A stretch of 64,000 nucleotides of DNA from Argyresthia goedartella (taxonomy: Eukaryota > Arthropoda > Insecta > Lepidoptera > Argyresthiidae): the NCBI GenBank assembly GCA_949825045.1, contig OX463820.1, forward strand, positions 10,180,501-10,244,500. The letters run 5' to 3'. The position numbers were made by a program, and so were the translations under genes. This document shows, piece after piece, positions 33,460-43,640 of the stretch (its first letter is position 1; each line of letters opens with the position of its first letter). The notes beneath the pieces were generated by a model that saw nothing but the letters and a program-made list of their open reading frames with translations, searched no databases and had not been told where the DNA came from.

Positions 33460-33634
33460 GTTTGTGTTTTATTAAAGAGTTTGGGCAGCCTGTAACTGCC
33501 GTGGTTTATTTTTTTTGTAAAATAGTCCCATCTCAGTTTTGGCGGGGTTTACTGAGAGTTCGTTATTTTTGCACCATGTTTCTATGTACCGTAGTGCTAT
33601 TTGCATGCGGTCAAATATCGTGTTTATGTTGCTT

Positions 33635-33649
33635 GCTTGGGGATGAGAA
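33635..33649. repeat. 15-bp target-site duplication, right
   Basis: Exact repeat of 31889-31903; LINE B coding sequence resumes immediately. Confidence 0.9.
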
Positions 33650-33980
33650 TCTCCTTGCCCTTCTTCCAGAGGATGGGGAAGCTACCGGTGCGCAGGATGC
33701 CGTTAAACAGCCACGTCAGCAAGACGACGGCTTCCCTTGACAGCTGTACTAGGGCTCCCACGACGACTCTGTCCGGACCCGGGGCCTTCAACTGGTTCAG
33801 CTTCAAATATACCTTTCAGACTTCGCGGAGTGACATGAAGTAGTCGGCGGCGAGTGGAAGCATGGGGGCCGCCAGAAATATCTCTACTCGCTTCGTTACA
33901 GCAGCGTTGTGCTCGTGGTTAGCGTCGGGGTAAGGCCAGAATTGCTCGGCGAAATGATCTGCCAGGATGGCGTCGCGGTC

Positions 33981-34302
33981 TTATGATTTGGACGATTTTT
34001 TTAATTATGAGAAGTTATAACTTCATTATTGTTATGTTTCGATTGTGCAATTTTAACCCAGTGACATGTCATGTTATATTATGTGTGTTGTATTCTTATT
34101 TGATATTTTATAAAATTATTTATTAAATTTTCTGTGATGATGACCACTACGCGGTCGAATAATTTAATATAGTTATTTAATATATAATGCTATGTCCAAA
34201 TTTGCTACACCCGTTGGGCAAAATTACATTGAATCTGTTTTTATGCTGACCACCTGTACTGAATATTTACATGTAATTTATGGCAATAAACAAAGACAAT
34301 AC
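33981..34302. other. AT-rich insertion or replacement in LINE B
   Basis: LINE B ORF2 homology stops at 33980 (before the MIHHAGKRR segment seen in the other units) and the endonuclease start ends near 34302. The 320 bp between are AT-rich and unrecognised. Most of the endonuclease is absent, so this is an insertion plus deletion. Confidence 0.5.
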
Positions 34303-34508
34303 ATCCCGTCACGGCGGCACACGAAGAAGTTGGGCAGTTGGAGTTCTCGATCGGGGTGCAACTTTGATTCGCACAGAAGCACGGCATGGATGTCACGCTC
34401 CTGGACGAGTAGCCGCCAGTCTTCCAACTTGCCGTGGATCCCGTCGTGGTTCCAGAAAGCAATCCTCAAGTCTTTAGGCTTTGCTTCCGGACGAGATAAT
34501 GGTTTCAT
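34303..34508 (-). pseudogene. LINE B ORF2 endonuclease start
   Basis: The frame reads LRIAFWNHDGIHGKLEDWRL, then HAVLLCESKLHP. The N in FWN and the E in CESKL are the first two catalytic residues of APE endonucleases. The frame is cut off after about 55 residues. Confidence 0.8.
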
Positions 34509-34551
34509 AGCCCCCGCAGCGGGGTCACAAAAAATCGCGTCTATCCACGAT

Positions 34552-35124
34552 CTATCGCAAATCTCCCGACGCCTTTTTCTTATTTCGGTACCTCTTTCCC
34601 CGCTTTCTGCAGGCTTCGCCTCTTCGCTTTAGGGTGGAGGGCGGGTTGGCTGGCGTCTTGATTGTTGCGCCCTTCGTCTCGCCCGGTTGAGTAAAGCGAA
34701 GGTGCTTGGTTGCCGGCGATGTTGGTGACCCCAGCAATTTCACATCTGGGTATGTAAAGGGGCCTGGGTGGGCCTCGGGTTGGCCAACAAGGCGGGTCGC
34801 AGGTTGGTCAGCGGGGCGGGCCTTGGGGCGCGCCGCGGGTTGGTCTTTCGGGTGCACTTTTTGGGGCTTTAGCGGCGGTGCGATAGTGATGGTGCGCTGT
34901 CATGACTCATCCTTCAGCGCCTTGCAGCGGTGGCTATTGACGGGGTGCCCTTGGCCGTAGTTTGCGTAGGTGTTGGCCTCCGATTTCGCTCCGACATTTG
35001 GGTGAAGCGTGCCCCTCATCACATCGCACGCAGCGAACAGGGCGGTGGCAGTTGGTGGAAGCGTGGCCGAAGGCTTGTTACCGATGTAACTGCGAGGGCC
35101 CCTATGGGCCGCGCCATCCCTCAA
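34552..35124 (-). pseudogene. LINE B ORF1 (gag-like) remnants
   Basis: Two out-of-frame pieces on the minus strand. One encodes a repetitive Pro/Ala/Gln-rich linker (KDQPAARPKARPADQPATRL). Upstream, around 35130-34950, Cys/His-rich residues in shifted frames resemble the CCHC knuckles of Jockey ORF1. It would bind element RNA. Confidence 0.55.
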
Positions 35125-35381
35125 TGGTGATGTCTTGCATGCATAGCTGCACCTTCAACTTTTAGAGCCACTACATGCTGCTGCGGGTCTGTTTTTCCGC
35201 CAGTAGGGCAAAAAAGAGGCAGCCGCCGTGGCCATTGTAGCCGGGGATCTGGCGGTCATGCTGCGTAGGGAAGCCTAGGCTTACTAGCACTGAGGCGACA
35301 AATGCATACATATAAAGTCATAAATAAAAAGAATTGAAAATTTCAAAATTGAATGTCAATACATTACACATTACACACATA

Positions 35382-35767
35382 GTTGATTAGAGATAGACAA
35401 AAGTAAAGTCAATATTAATCAAAAAACATATTCGATAAAAATGTCAACAAAGTATCATTTTAAATATTCATCGATTGAGTAATACGCCTCAAGAGTTAGG
35501 TAATCCTTTAATTTCTGTTGGAAAAAATTGGGATTGTCTGGGTTCATAATCTGCACCGGGACCTTATTATATATTTTTGACGCCATACCGAAAACACTTT
35601 TATTAACCAATGCAGTTTGGTGGGTAGGCGCAATTATTTTTTTGTTGTTACGGCGGCTGTTTAGATTTTGAAAGAGCTGAGGGTTTGTTTTAACAAACAT
35701 TATTATTTCATATATATATATATAATGAAGGCAATGTAAATAGTTTATGGCGCTTGTAGAATGGTTT
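35382..35767 (-). mobile_element. LINE family C 3' end, unit 2 (interrupted)
   Basis: The minus frame includes YIYEIIMFVKTNPQLFQNLN and ASKIYNKVPVQIMNPDNPNF up to a stop near 35455, then the 3' UTR. Homology with the unit 1 copy ends abruptly at about 35767 and seems to resume at 48005, so a block of about 12.2 kb entered this LINE. Confidence 0.75.
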
Positions 35768-36304
35768 TGTAACGATCCCAACATGCACTGTTTAACTAAA
35801 TAATACAAAATTATCATAAAATCAAGAAAGGTAGTTCATATCGGTTTGTTGGACTTTTGGGAATAACTTAAGTAATAAAGTTATAAAAGCTGACTGTAAA
35901 AAAATGTGCACCGATTAGTTTTGTTAGACTTAAAAGAAACATTGACCAGAACTATTTAGCCAAAACTCATTTCTATGTATGGCTCGTTAGAAAGTAAGTA
36001 ATTAAGTCTATCACAAAGTCACTCTTATGATCATTCGAGATAATAAAATAAAGGTCATTTGTTTTCTGGCCAATTACTTGCATCATGGCAAGAAATACGA
36101 AGTTCTGGGTAAGCAAGTCATAACTTGTAATTTGTTATTTTTTACAATTCTCTGTCCTGCAGTAATTTAATGATGATGGTGTAAAAAGGCGGGTACGGCG
36201 CGGATGTTTTATTATTTTAAGACGTTGTTGTCTAAATAAAGCCAGGGATCGATGCCATTGTTGGAACCCCACTTAATGAATGCCGTATGACATCTTTGAA
36301 ATTA
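35768..36304. other. No gene recognised
   Basis: Left end of the 12.2-kb block that interrupts LINE C. It begins ttttgtaacgatccc. No ORF or repeat of known type is seen. Confidence 0.35.
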
Positions 36305-36552
36305 ATTAATAATAATAATAATACCTTGGGCACTATTTACACACATTGATCTAGCCCAAACTAGGATTCCCTGTATCTTGGTTACTAGACAACGATACAC
36401 ATACTTATAAATATTATACTAAGATAGATAAACAGCCATCACTAGGGTACAAACATCAATTTTCATCAAACAAATATTTGCCCCCACCGAGACTCGAACC
36501 CGGGACCCTTGGCTTCGTAGGAAGGGCACTGCCGACTCGGCCATTCGGGTCG
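36305..36552 (-). mobile_element. tRNA-derived SINE, full length
   Basis: On the minus strand a tRNA-like head (gaatggccgagtcggc A box; gggttcgagtct B box near 36490-36500) is followed by a unique body and an (att)n tail at about 36305-36325. A 9-bp ttgaaatta at 36296-36304 and 36553-36561 is the target duplication. Leu/Ser-type tRNA ancestry is suggested by the A-box sequence only. Confidence 0.85.
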
Positions 36553-37284
36553 TTGAAATTATTTGATCTCTGATAGGTTAGATTAGGCTCATAGTCATTC
36601 ACTGAATCATTGTTTTTACGTAACATACTAAAATGAGATCCTGATATATTTAATCTTGGTTGCTAATTATTTTATCACCCACTTTGGGCAAGTATGTGAC
36701 GTAAACAACCAAATAAAGTATATAGCTAAAACCAAATATTAACAACATCTTATAGGCGGTGGCGAAAAGTTTCATGTATCAGTATCGTCAGTATCGTTCT
36801 ATTTCTTGGGGTGGATCTAGGCATGGAAAGAACTAACAAGGTTAACTATTATGCTTGTTAAAATAATAATCCTGATAGCACCATGAGTACATGGGCCAAT
36901 GAGATGACATAGGGGCGTAGTCTTGAATGAGATTTGGCGATGTGATTGGTCGAGACTGGAAGGGTAGGTAGTAGAGTAGGTAGGCTGCGCCTACGCCGAA
37001 AGGCCGGAAATTTGACAGAGTAGGGAGACCGGGTTTAGACACGGAACAGGGGAGTCGACAGCGAGGAGGACTTCATCAAGCGGAATAACAGGAAGTGCGG
37101 GAGTTTTTCTGGTGCAGGGCGCGAGAGGCGAGACTGCGGCGTCAAAAGGCCTTCGCCAAATGGTGAGTAAAGGTACGCGTGGTAGGCATCGGCTGTCGAG
37201 TGAAGGATAGCACAAAGTGGTAAGTCTATTTTATTTTGTTACAATTCAGAGATGTGGAGAATTATAATTATATAGCGTCACGCC

Positions 37285-37510
37285 TTTTCCCATGCGGTGT
37301 GGTAGGGGCACGACTGTGCCCACTTTGAGCCGGTTAATTCATGCTCCGCCTTGGCTGACAATTAGCCCATCGCCGCAGCTATGGAGTGGTAAAGGTTTCC
37401 TCGCGATGTTTTCCATCACCGTTAGAACTTCCGTTTGTCGCTTTGATACATGGTCGGGAGTCGAACCTGCAACTTCTGTGTGAGAGGCAAGCGTGGGCGG
37501 AGCTCTTTAT
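37285..37510 (-). mobile_element. tRNA-derived SINE, lepidopteran type
   Basis: On the minus strand, cttgcctctcacacagaag and the B box aggttcgactcc (37468-37458) are followed by ggtgatggaaaacatcg, gaggaaacc and ggctaattgtcagccaaggc. This head-body combination is familiar from moth and butterfly genomes. The left end is not fixed. Confidence 0.75.
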
Positions 37511-37735
37511 AATTAATCTGATTCGAATCCAGAGAACTGATTATTATCATCCAGTAGTTATAGTTAATAAATTTATCATTATGTGGCTAGTATGTCGTAC
37601 ATCGGAGTCGAACCTGCATCTTCTATTTGAGAGGCAAACGTGAGGCCCATTAGACCACGGAGAATTATAATTAATCTGGTTTGAATCCAGATCACTGAGT
37701 ATAATTCAATAGTTTTAGTTAATAAATTGATCAAC
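37507..37735 (+). repeat. Tandem duplication, period about 159 bp
   Basis: taatctgattcgaatccaga near 37512 recurs near 37671 as taatctggtttgaatccaga, each followed by a related agttaataaatt stretch. Both are next to SINE heads, so a SINE plus flank was duplicated. Confidence 0.6.
37598..37663 (-). repeat. Isolated tRNA-like SINE head
   Basis: Minus strand ctccgtggtctaatgggcct (A box) and caggttcgactccgatg (B box, 37615-37605) are about 40 bp apart, as in a tRNA. No SINE body follows on the left side. Confidence 0.65.
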
Positions 37736-37963
37736 GCTTTTAAATTTATTTTAAGAAATGCAAGACGCATTTCTTTGCCATTTTGAATCATATTTATTGA
37801 TCTAATTCAGCTCTAGAATGATAAAGTTTATTAGGTTAAAGGTACAAGCTCTCGTGGTTGACAGAGGAATAGGCCTAAGCCCACTTTGTCAAGAATTTAT
37901 TACAATCCGGTGACGTGTGCCTAATCTTGTTTGTACTTGCTGTGATTTATATTTTACTGTTGT

Positions 37964-37968
37964 TTATA
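37964..37968. repeat. BEL-1 target-site duplication, left
   Basis: ttata is repeated at 45938-45942 directly after the 3' LTR. Five bases is the usual size for BEL/Pao integration. Confidence 0.7.
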
Positions 37969-38451
37969 TATGGTCGGGCGTTGTGGTTCTGATTCTTTGA
38001 TGTATTGGTTTCCCTGCCTGGCCGTGTGCGCCTACGGTGGCGCTAGTGTACGCATGAGCGGACACCCTCTCTCGGTCGCCGGACTCGGAACGAGATTCAT
38101 TGCGGTCCCGGAAAATAATTCAAATTAATCGGTTTTATGGACTCTCGGACTCTGTGCTTCTGTTACAACAATTGTGCAGTGTGTATGCAACTCTCAGTGC
38201 AAGGATTGCACTGAGGATCGGCGGTTTGTGGCCCTTGGAGGGTCGCAGGTCACAGTCCACGCGGCGCCAGCACGTGGTGTCGAGGACATTTTGCTTCGCG
38301 AGGATCGGCGGATACTAATTAAAGGCGGCAGAATATCGTGGCTAAGGTAAGGTTCCAATCCAGCATTGATCAGATCAACAATGCCTGACAATTGACATAG
38401 AACAAAACCAGATCCGGGCTCCACAGGGTTGTCGAAGGCTTTGCGCGAGCA
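37969..38451 (+). repeat. BEL-1 5' LTR
   Basis: 483 bp, tatggtcggg...gcgcgagca, nearly identical to 45455-45937. If the LTR is taken to start at TGG (37971) it is 481 bp with TG...CA ends; the 5-bp duplication favours the longer version. Confidence 0.93.
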
Positions 38452-38457
38452 TAATTT

Positions 38458-38474
38458 TGGTCCTTCGAGCCGGA
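38458..38474 (+). other. BEL-1 primer-binding site
   Basis: tggtccttcgagccgga starts seven bases after the LTR and is complementary to the 3' end of animal tRNA-Tyr (…TCCGGCTCGAAGGA plus CCA), as recalled from the tRNA sequence. Confidence 0.75.
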
Positions 38475-38859
38475 TTTACAGTTCTAATAGTCGATAATTG
38501 TTCGTTGGAATCTTAACCATCAATTTTTCGGTACAGTTATCCATTTCGGTTCGGTTTAGTTACGTATTTTTGCGGCGCCATATTCATTCATTGTCGTGTC
38601 GTGTCGGCAAGTGAGCAAGCGGCGGCCATTGTTCATATTTACTTCGCGAGCGCGCGAGTGAAAATCGGACCTTGTTTACTCTGATCATTACTTCAGTGCA
38701 GGTCATAGGTAATACGGCGGTCGGTCAACTAAATTCGGAAATTAGATATAAAACAATATCACATTGGTACTCGGGATTAATTCAGAAGTTCTGCGGATAA
38801 AATTCTTGTAGGGTAGGTAGAAAAAATTCGGCAGTTGTCTCGGTTCGGGCGATTCGCAT

Positions 38860-39345
38860 TTGTTTGCAACTATGGCCACTAAGGCTAATGAATGTAAATT
38901 CAAAATTCAATACGATTGGCTAACTAATTCTATTGCGTTGTTAGAAAATGCAACACAGTCGGGATCTGTGCTTTCTGCTAGGTTGAGAAAACTGGAAGAT
39001 CATTTTACTGTGTTAACCGAGGCATATGAGGGCTTGCTACTAGTTCTCAAGGATGATTCGGATGCGGAAAAGATACGGGGCTATGATGACAAATACAAGA
39101 ACGCCACGGAGATGTATAATCGGTTGGATGCGGCATTTTTGGTTTTCGCGAATGAGGCAACAGAAGATAGTGCGGCTAAATCTACCTGTCAGTCTCGTCC
39201 ACGACTACCTACTATAAATCTAACCACGTTCAATGGTGACATTTTTACGTGGACAGGTTTTATTAGCTTGTATAAGTCGTTAGTCATGACTCGGAAAGAA
39301 AATTTCACGGACGGAAAAATATCATTACTTGATAACGCATGTTGA
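38860..39345 (+). pseudogene. BEL-1 Gag N-terminal part
   Basis: The ORF contains a helical N-terminus (IQYDWLTNSIALLENATQSG), then RPRLPTINLTTFNGDIFTWT, the P-x-I-x-L-P/T-x-F-x-G-D signature that marks BEL/Pao Gag (DUF1759-like). A frameshift near 39345 ends the ORF; the next frame (KEPKYMLQHLPMEDD) continues the same domain through a stop at about 39473. Confidence 0.88.
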
Positions 39346-39478
39346 TAAGGAACCTAAATATATGTTACAACATTTACCCATGGAGGATGATTCTTTGGAC
39401 ACGGGTCTAGAGATTTTGAAAGGTCGGTACGAAAACATACGGTTGTTGGCGGATTCACATATTTCGCGGATTTGAAAC

Positions 39479-40219
39479 TTGCCGGTATTTACTAAGGTTA
39501 CGGAATTACGGACGGCAATATTGAACCCGTTACTGGAGTCAACTCGCGCTCTAAAGTGTTTGAATTTACCGGTCGATGAATGGAGTTACATGCTCTTACA
39601 TATAGGGCTATCGCGGCTGCCTTTTGAGGTAAAGAGCAGATTCGAACGTACTCACGGCAGCGGCAACAAAACATTACCTACGTTTGCGCAACTAACGGAG
39701 TTTCTACAAAACGAGTGTAGGCTTATTGATACGGCGGTCACCGGGACTAATAGTCAAACCAAACCGGTACGAAATGTGCACGTAGCTGACGTAAAAATCG
39801 TAACAAAAAGTAACGTAGATAAAACTACTAAGATTGTGGAAAATTCGGTCCCAACTTGTGCGTTTTGTACACGGGCGGGCCATGCTATCACGGAGTGTTA
39901 TACTTTCAGTAATAAAATGATGCCATTCGAACGGAAAGAATTGGTAAGGACAAACGGCATGTGTTTTAGGTGTTTCGGACAACATAGGGCGGCGTCTTGC
40001 ACACGAAATGAACCTTGCGGGTGCTGTGGTCATACGGGACACCATCGCGCGCTTTGCATGGCGATGTCGGGCGGAGGACAGCGATTGGGATATCCTCGCG
40101 GTTACGCGGAGGGTAATAATAATAATAACTCGCGGACAGGCAAAGTAGCTACGCGGCTGCAGGCCTTAGCGGGGCATGCGGCAAATATCGGCGAGCCTCA
40201 GTGCTCATCACAACAATAG
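39479..40219 (+). pseudogene. BEL-1 Gag C-terminal part with zinc knuckles
   Basis: The frame carries the rest of the capsid-like domain (LPVDEWSYMLLHIGLSRLPF) followed by three Cys/His clusters: CAFCTRAGHAITEC, CFRCFGQHRAASC and CGCCGHTGHHRALC. Such clusters bind element RNA in BEL/Pao Gag. A TAG at 40217-40219 then interrupts the frame, and the protease continues in the same phase from 40334. The stop probably replaced a Gln codon. Confidence 0.88.
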
Positions 40220-40333
40220 CAATTAGCATGTAATACTGTATCGGCGGCACCTAGGTTATCGGATAATGTAATATTACCTACGGTTATTATTCAGGTTAAA
40301 TCGGCTCACGGTGAGTTTGTACGGGCTCGGGCG

Positions 40334-41149
40334 ATGTTAGATCTCGGATCGCAATTAACTATTATTCGGAGTGATCTTGTTACTAACCTAGGTTTGAAAC
40401 GGTATTACACTCAAACACCTATGATAGGTATAGGCGGTATTAGTACTAACGGTAGTCAACATGTTGTGAAATTTAGTTTTAGACCAGAAAAATCTGGTCA
40501 ACCAATATTATCGGTTACGGCGGCGGTTCTTAAGAAGCCAACGACATATTTAGCTCGGAAGCTGTGTATATCCCAAGGAGATATACAAATATCGGATTCG
40601 GATAGCGACGGTTATTATTCGTCTGGGATAGACGTCATATTCGGTTGTGACATCTTAGGTCAGATCCTTACTGGTTATAAGGTTAATCTAGGAGTCGGCG
40701 GCGGCGGCGGACCCCATGCGTTGGGTACTATTTTTGACTTCGCAGTATTCGGCCCTGTGACGTCATGTCGTGACTCGGCGGCGTCGAGTGATATCGGAAA
40801 AATCGCGGCAACGACTTTAGTGGAAGCTGTAGAGAGGTTCTGGCGGACAGAAGAGCCCCCTATGAGCAAAATTAGGGATCCGGCGGACGTGGATTGTGAA
40901 AACTTGTATGTTTCAACCACGTATAGGGATAAGGACGGCAAATATGTGGTCCGGCTACCACTTATCCCAGGTCACTCTCGGCTGGGTGACTCTCGGCAAA
41001 CGGCATTACGGCGGTTTTCAGCTCTTGAAAAAAGAATGGCTCGGCAATCTGAATATCGGGAAAAATACATACAATTTATGGCGGAATATTTAGCACTCGG
41101 GCATATGGCGGTTTCTAATTTCAACATACATTCGGAAGAGGAACATTAA
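40334..41149 (+). pseudogene. BEL-1 protease and pre-RT region
   Basis: RAMLDLGSQLTII marks the retroviral-type protease. The active site D-S/T-G reads D-L-G, a loss of a key residue. A second conserved stretch is GIDVIFGCDILGQIL. Pre-RT region: FWRTEEPPM, the 'E-E-x-x-C' type spacer, then QSEYREKYIQFMAEYLALGH. The ORF ends at a TAA after SEEEH, where BEL elements normally read Tyr and continue into PHH. Confidence 0.85.
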
Positions 41150-41427
41150 TTTCTTGCACATCACGGAGTTTTTAAAAAATCGGGCGATACGGCAAAAATT
41201 CGCGTTGTATTTGACGGCAGCGTACAAACAAACTCGGGCGCTTCTCTGAACGACTGTTTATATTCGGGTGAACGGTTACAAAATGATATAACTCAGATAA
41301 TTCTAAATTTTAGGCGGTATCGGGTTGTATTTACGACGGACGTAAAAATGATGTTTAGACAAACATGGATTAATCCTACGGAAAGTATTGGAGATCGGCT
41401 CCTACGGAACCCCTGCTTGTTTACGAG
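41150..41427 (+). pseudogene. BEL-1 RT, palm motif A region
   Basis: After the stop, the same frame reads FLAHHGVFKK, IRVVFDGSVQTNSGASLNDC and VVFTTDVKMMFRQ. The last holds the first catalytic Asp of the RT. A frameshift near 41390 leads to the following ORF. Confidence 0.85.
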
Positions 41428-42007
41428 TTGACTACAAATACTAACGGTTTAAAGTCAAGTCCCTTTATTGCAATACGGAGCCTTCATCAACTGGCTGATG
41501 ATGGGCAGGCTAAATACCCTCGGGCGGCTCGGTTACTTCGGTCAAATAGTTATGTTGATGACTTGAACGGTGGGGCGGATTCTATTCAAGAGGCATTGAC
41601 ATTAAAAACTGAGTTGACAGAACTTATGCACATGGCCGGTTACGAACTTCGGAAATGGTCATCTAACGTGCCTGAACTATTAGAAGGCTTACCTTTAGAC
41701 CATTTAGAAACGCTTCATACATTTGATGACACGGATGAGACAGGACTCATAAAAGTTCTCGGTATACAATGGAATCCTCGGGATGATAGTTTTACATATC
41801 GGGTAAATCTACCAAATGATAAAACGGTGACTCGGCGTAGTATATTGTCCATGGTATCTCGGTTATATGATCCATTAGGGTGGATAGCTCCGGTGGTTTT
41901 CAAAATAAAATTATTGTTACAATCACTACTCGCCAGCAATGACAACTCGAGCAAGGTCGAATGGGATGCTCCAGCATCAGATGATATTGTACGCAAATGG
42001 CGTGATA
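41428..42007 (+). pseudogene. BEL-1 RT, YVDD and connection domain
   Basis: TNGLKSSPFIAIRSLHQLAD (motif B) is followed by SYVDDLNGGADS, the intact catalytic YVDD, then LHMAGYELRKWSSN-like thumb residues and LGIQWNPRDDSFTYRV and YDPLGWIAPV. The frame runs into the mariner at 42008. Removing the mariner and one TA lets it continue in frame as RDIIADLINL. Confidence 0.92.
42006..42007. repeat. Mariner TA target duplication, left
   Basis: TA here and at 43299-43300 flank the mariner. Confidence 0.85.
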
Positions 42008-43298
42008 CATAGGGCGCACTGTAAGTTTCCGGAACTGGCCACTTACATAAACAATATTTAAAAATTTATTGCAACATTTGAAAATAGAACTCTTTGGCTG
42101 TAGAATGCAGTTTGTTTCATCTGACTGCCTTTTGTTTTTACCTTGTGGCGCCATTTAAAAAATTGTGTGTCTGCATCAACATGGATTTAACTCGGGAAAA
42201 TTTTCGTAGTATGATTTTCTACGATTTTAAGTGTAATTTGACAGCTCAACAGAGCATCGCTCGGCTTGAAACAGCTTTTGGCAATGAAGCACCATGCAAG
42301 ACAACTGTTTATAGCTGGTTTGCAGAATTCAAGCGTGGTCGTATCAATCTCAGTGACGAATCTCGCGATGGTCGGCCGTCCACCGCTGTGACCAACAAAA
42401 ACATCGATGCTGTGCGCCGTATGATTGAAACAGACAGGCATGTGGCCTACCATGAAATTTGCGCATCCTTAGAAATAGGCATGAGTCAAATACAATTAAT
42501 GCTACACAAACATTTGGGTGTGAGAAAGCTGTGCTCGCGGTGGATCCCACACAACTTGACCGAGGTTCAAAAAACGGACCGCGTCACTTGGTGCAGTGCC
42601 ATGCTTACCAGATTCAACGAAGGTGCGTCAAATTTGGTGTGGGACATAGTAACAGGTGACGAAACATGGATTTATTGCTACGATCCCAAAACAAAGCAGC
42701 AATCGAGCGTATGGGTCTTTCAAGATGAGCCGAAACCAACCAAAGTGGCGCGCGTGAAAAGTGCATCTAAGCGGATGATTGCTTCTTTTTTTAATAAAAC
42801 TGGACACGTGGCTACTGTTGCTTTAGAGAATCGTCGTACAGTGAATAGTGACTGGTACACGACCATTTGTTTGCCGGAAGTTATTGACGAACTCCGTAAA
42901 AATAACCGTAAACGCCGTATCATCCTGCACCACGACAATGCTAGTTCTCACACGGCCAGACAGACAAACGACTTTTTGAAGGCCAAAAATGTAGAACTCA
43001 TGAGTCATCCTGCATAGAGTCCCGACCTGGCACCTTGTGACTTTTTTCTGTTCCCAAAAATTAAGTACCAATTACGCGGTCAACGATTTTCATCACCAGA
43101 AGAGGCTGTCGAGGAGTATGAAAAACACGTTTCAGAGGTCACCACAAAGGAGTGGCACAAAAGTTTTCAAAACTGGTTTCATCGAATGAAAAAGTGCATA
43201 GACGCCAAGGGAGATTATTTTGAAAAACAATAAATTAATTTTGTACCTTTAATAGTATTTTTTCATATTCATTCCGGAAACTTACAGTGCGCCCCACG
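42008..43298 (+). mobile_element. Mariner transposon (1291 bp) inside BEL-1 pol
   Basis: Terminal inverted repeats, catagggcgcactgtaag and its near-complement at the right end (core gggcgcactgtaagtttccggaa), enclose one transposase ORF. Size, TA duplication and DD34D transposase agree with the mariner family. Excision in silico with one TA restores the BEL-1 reading frame exactly, which fixes both ends. Confidence 0.95.
42181..43233 (+). pseudogene. Mariner transposase, one internal stop
   Basis: From the ATG at 42181 (MDLTRENFRSMIFYDFK) the frame is 350 codons to TAA at 43231, the usual mariner length. It has the N-terminal helix-turn-helix region (TTVYSWFAEFKRGR), then catalytic TGDETWIY, HHDNASSH and SPDLAPCDFFLFPKIK. 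The second and third Asp are separated by 34 residues, giving DD34D. A TAG at 43015-43017 lies just before SPDLAP, at a position that is Tyr in most mariners, so the third Asp is lost from the product. Otherwise the frame is intact, indicating a fairly recent arrival. The upstream in-frame ATG at 42094 is too early. Confidence 0.95.
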
Positions 43299-43300
43299 TA
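43299..43300. repeat. Mariner TA target duplication, right
   Basis: Partner of 42006-42007. Confidence 0.85.
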
Positions 43301-43640
43301 TTATAGCGGACTTAATTAATTTAAGGTCATTAACGATTCCTAGGTGTATCAAACCTGATGGGGTCGCTCGGTTTTCACTGCACGGTTATGGTGACGGTTC
43401 ATCGCAAGGGTACGCGGCATCGGTTTATTTGCGGTCGGTTGACACGGAGGGTAGGGTATGCGTGAAGTTACTCATGGCCAAGTCCAGGGTAGCTCCGTTA
43501 CGGACAAAACAGACAATACCTAAACTAGAGCTTAATGGTGCCGCATTGTTAACTAAACTTATTAATCATGTGGTATCTTCGATGGCGGACATTATTGAGT
43601 TTGATGAGGTAGTAGGGTGGTGCGATACTATATTACTATA
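43301..43640 (+). pseudogene. BEL-1 RNase H region
   Basis: The frame reads IPRCIKPDGVARFSLHGYGD, then VKLLMAKSRVAPLRTKQTIP and KLELNGAALLTKL. The HGYGDGS motif corresponds to the H-G-F-x-D-A-S that carries the first catalytic Asp. The frame shifts near 43620 (just before the expected TDS motif) into the next ORF. Confidence 0.85.

Larger units (their letters stand above)
31904..33634 (-). mobile_element. I/LOA-like LINE with RNase H, 5' truncated, inside LINE B
   Basis: Minus-strand order: end of RT palm/thumb (33634-33460: YIETWCKNNELSVNPAKTEM), a small MITE (33459-33316), RT C-terminus (33297-32857), RNase H (32759-32523) and a C-terminal domain (32260-31997). It ends with a tail of aagatag-type units at 31904. 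Exact 15-bp target duplications flank it, and LINE B reads through the empty site. RNase H after RT is typical of I, LOA and R1-group elements; the exact clade is not assigned. Confidence 0.85.
30500..35290 (-). mobile_element. Jockey-like LINE (family B), unit 2, with nested insertions
   Basis: From its 5' side: ORF1 gag-like remnants (35290-34552), start of ORF2 endonuclease (34508-34303), an AT-rich insertion (34302-33981), pre-RT and RT start (33980-33650), a nested I/LOA-like LINE (33634-31904), more RT (31888-31560) and a long 3' UTR with 230-bp tandem repeats (31140-30500). Most of the endonuclease is missing. The family B frame is broken in many places. Confidence 0.8.

Noticed and set aside
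33462..33740. 92-codon plus ORF
   Set aside because: Antisense to I/LOA-like and LINE B reverse transcriptase.
36480..36552. Functional tRNA gene
   Set aside because: tRNA-like head is joined to a SINE body with target duplications and an (att)n tail, so it is a SINE.
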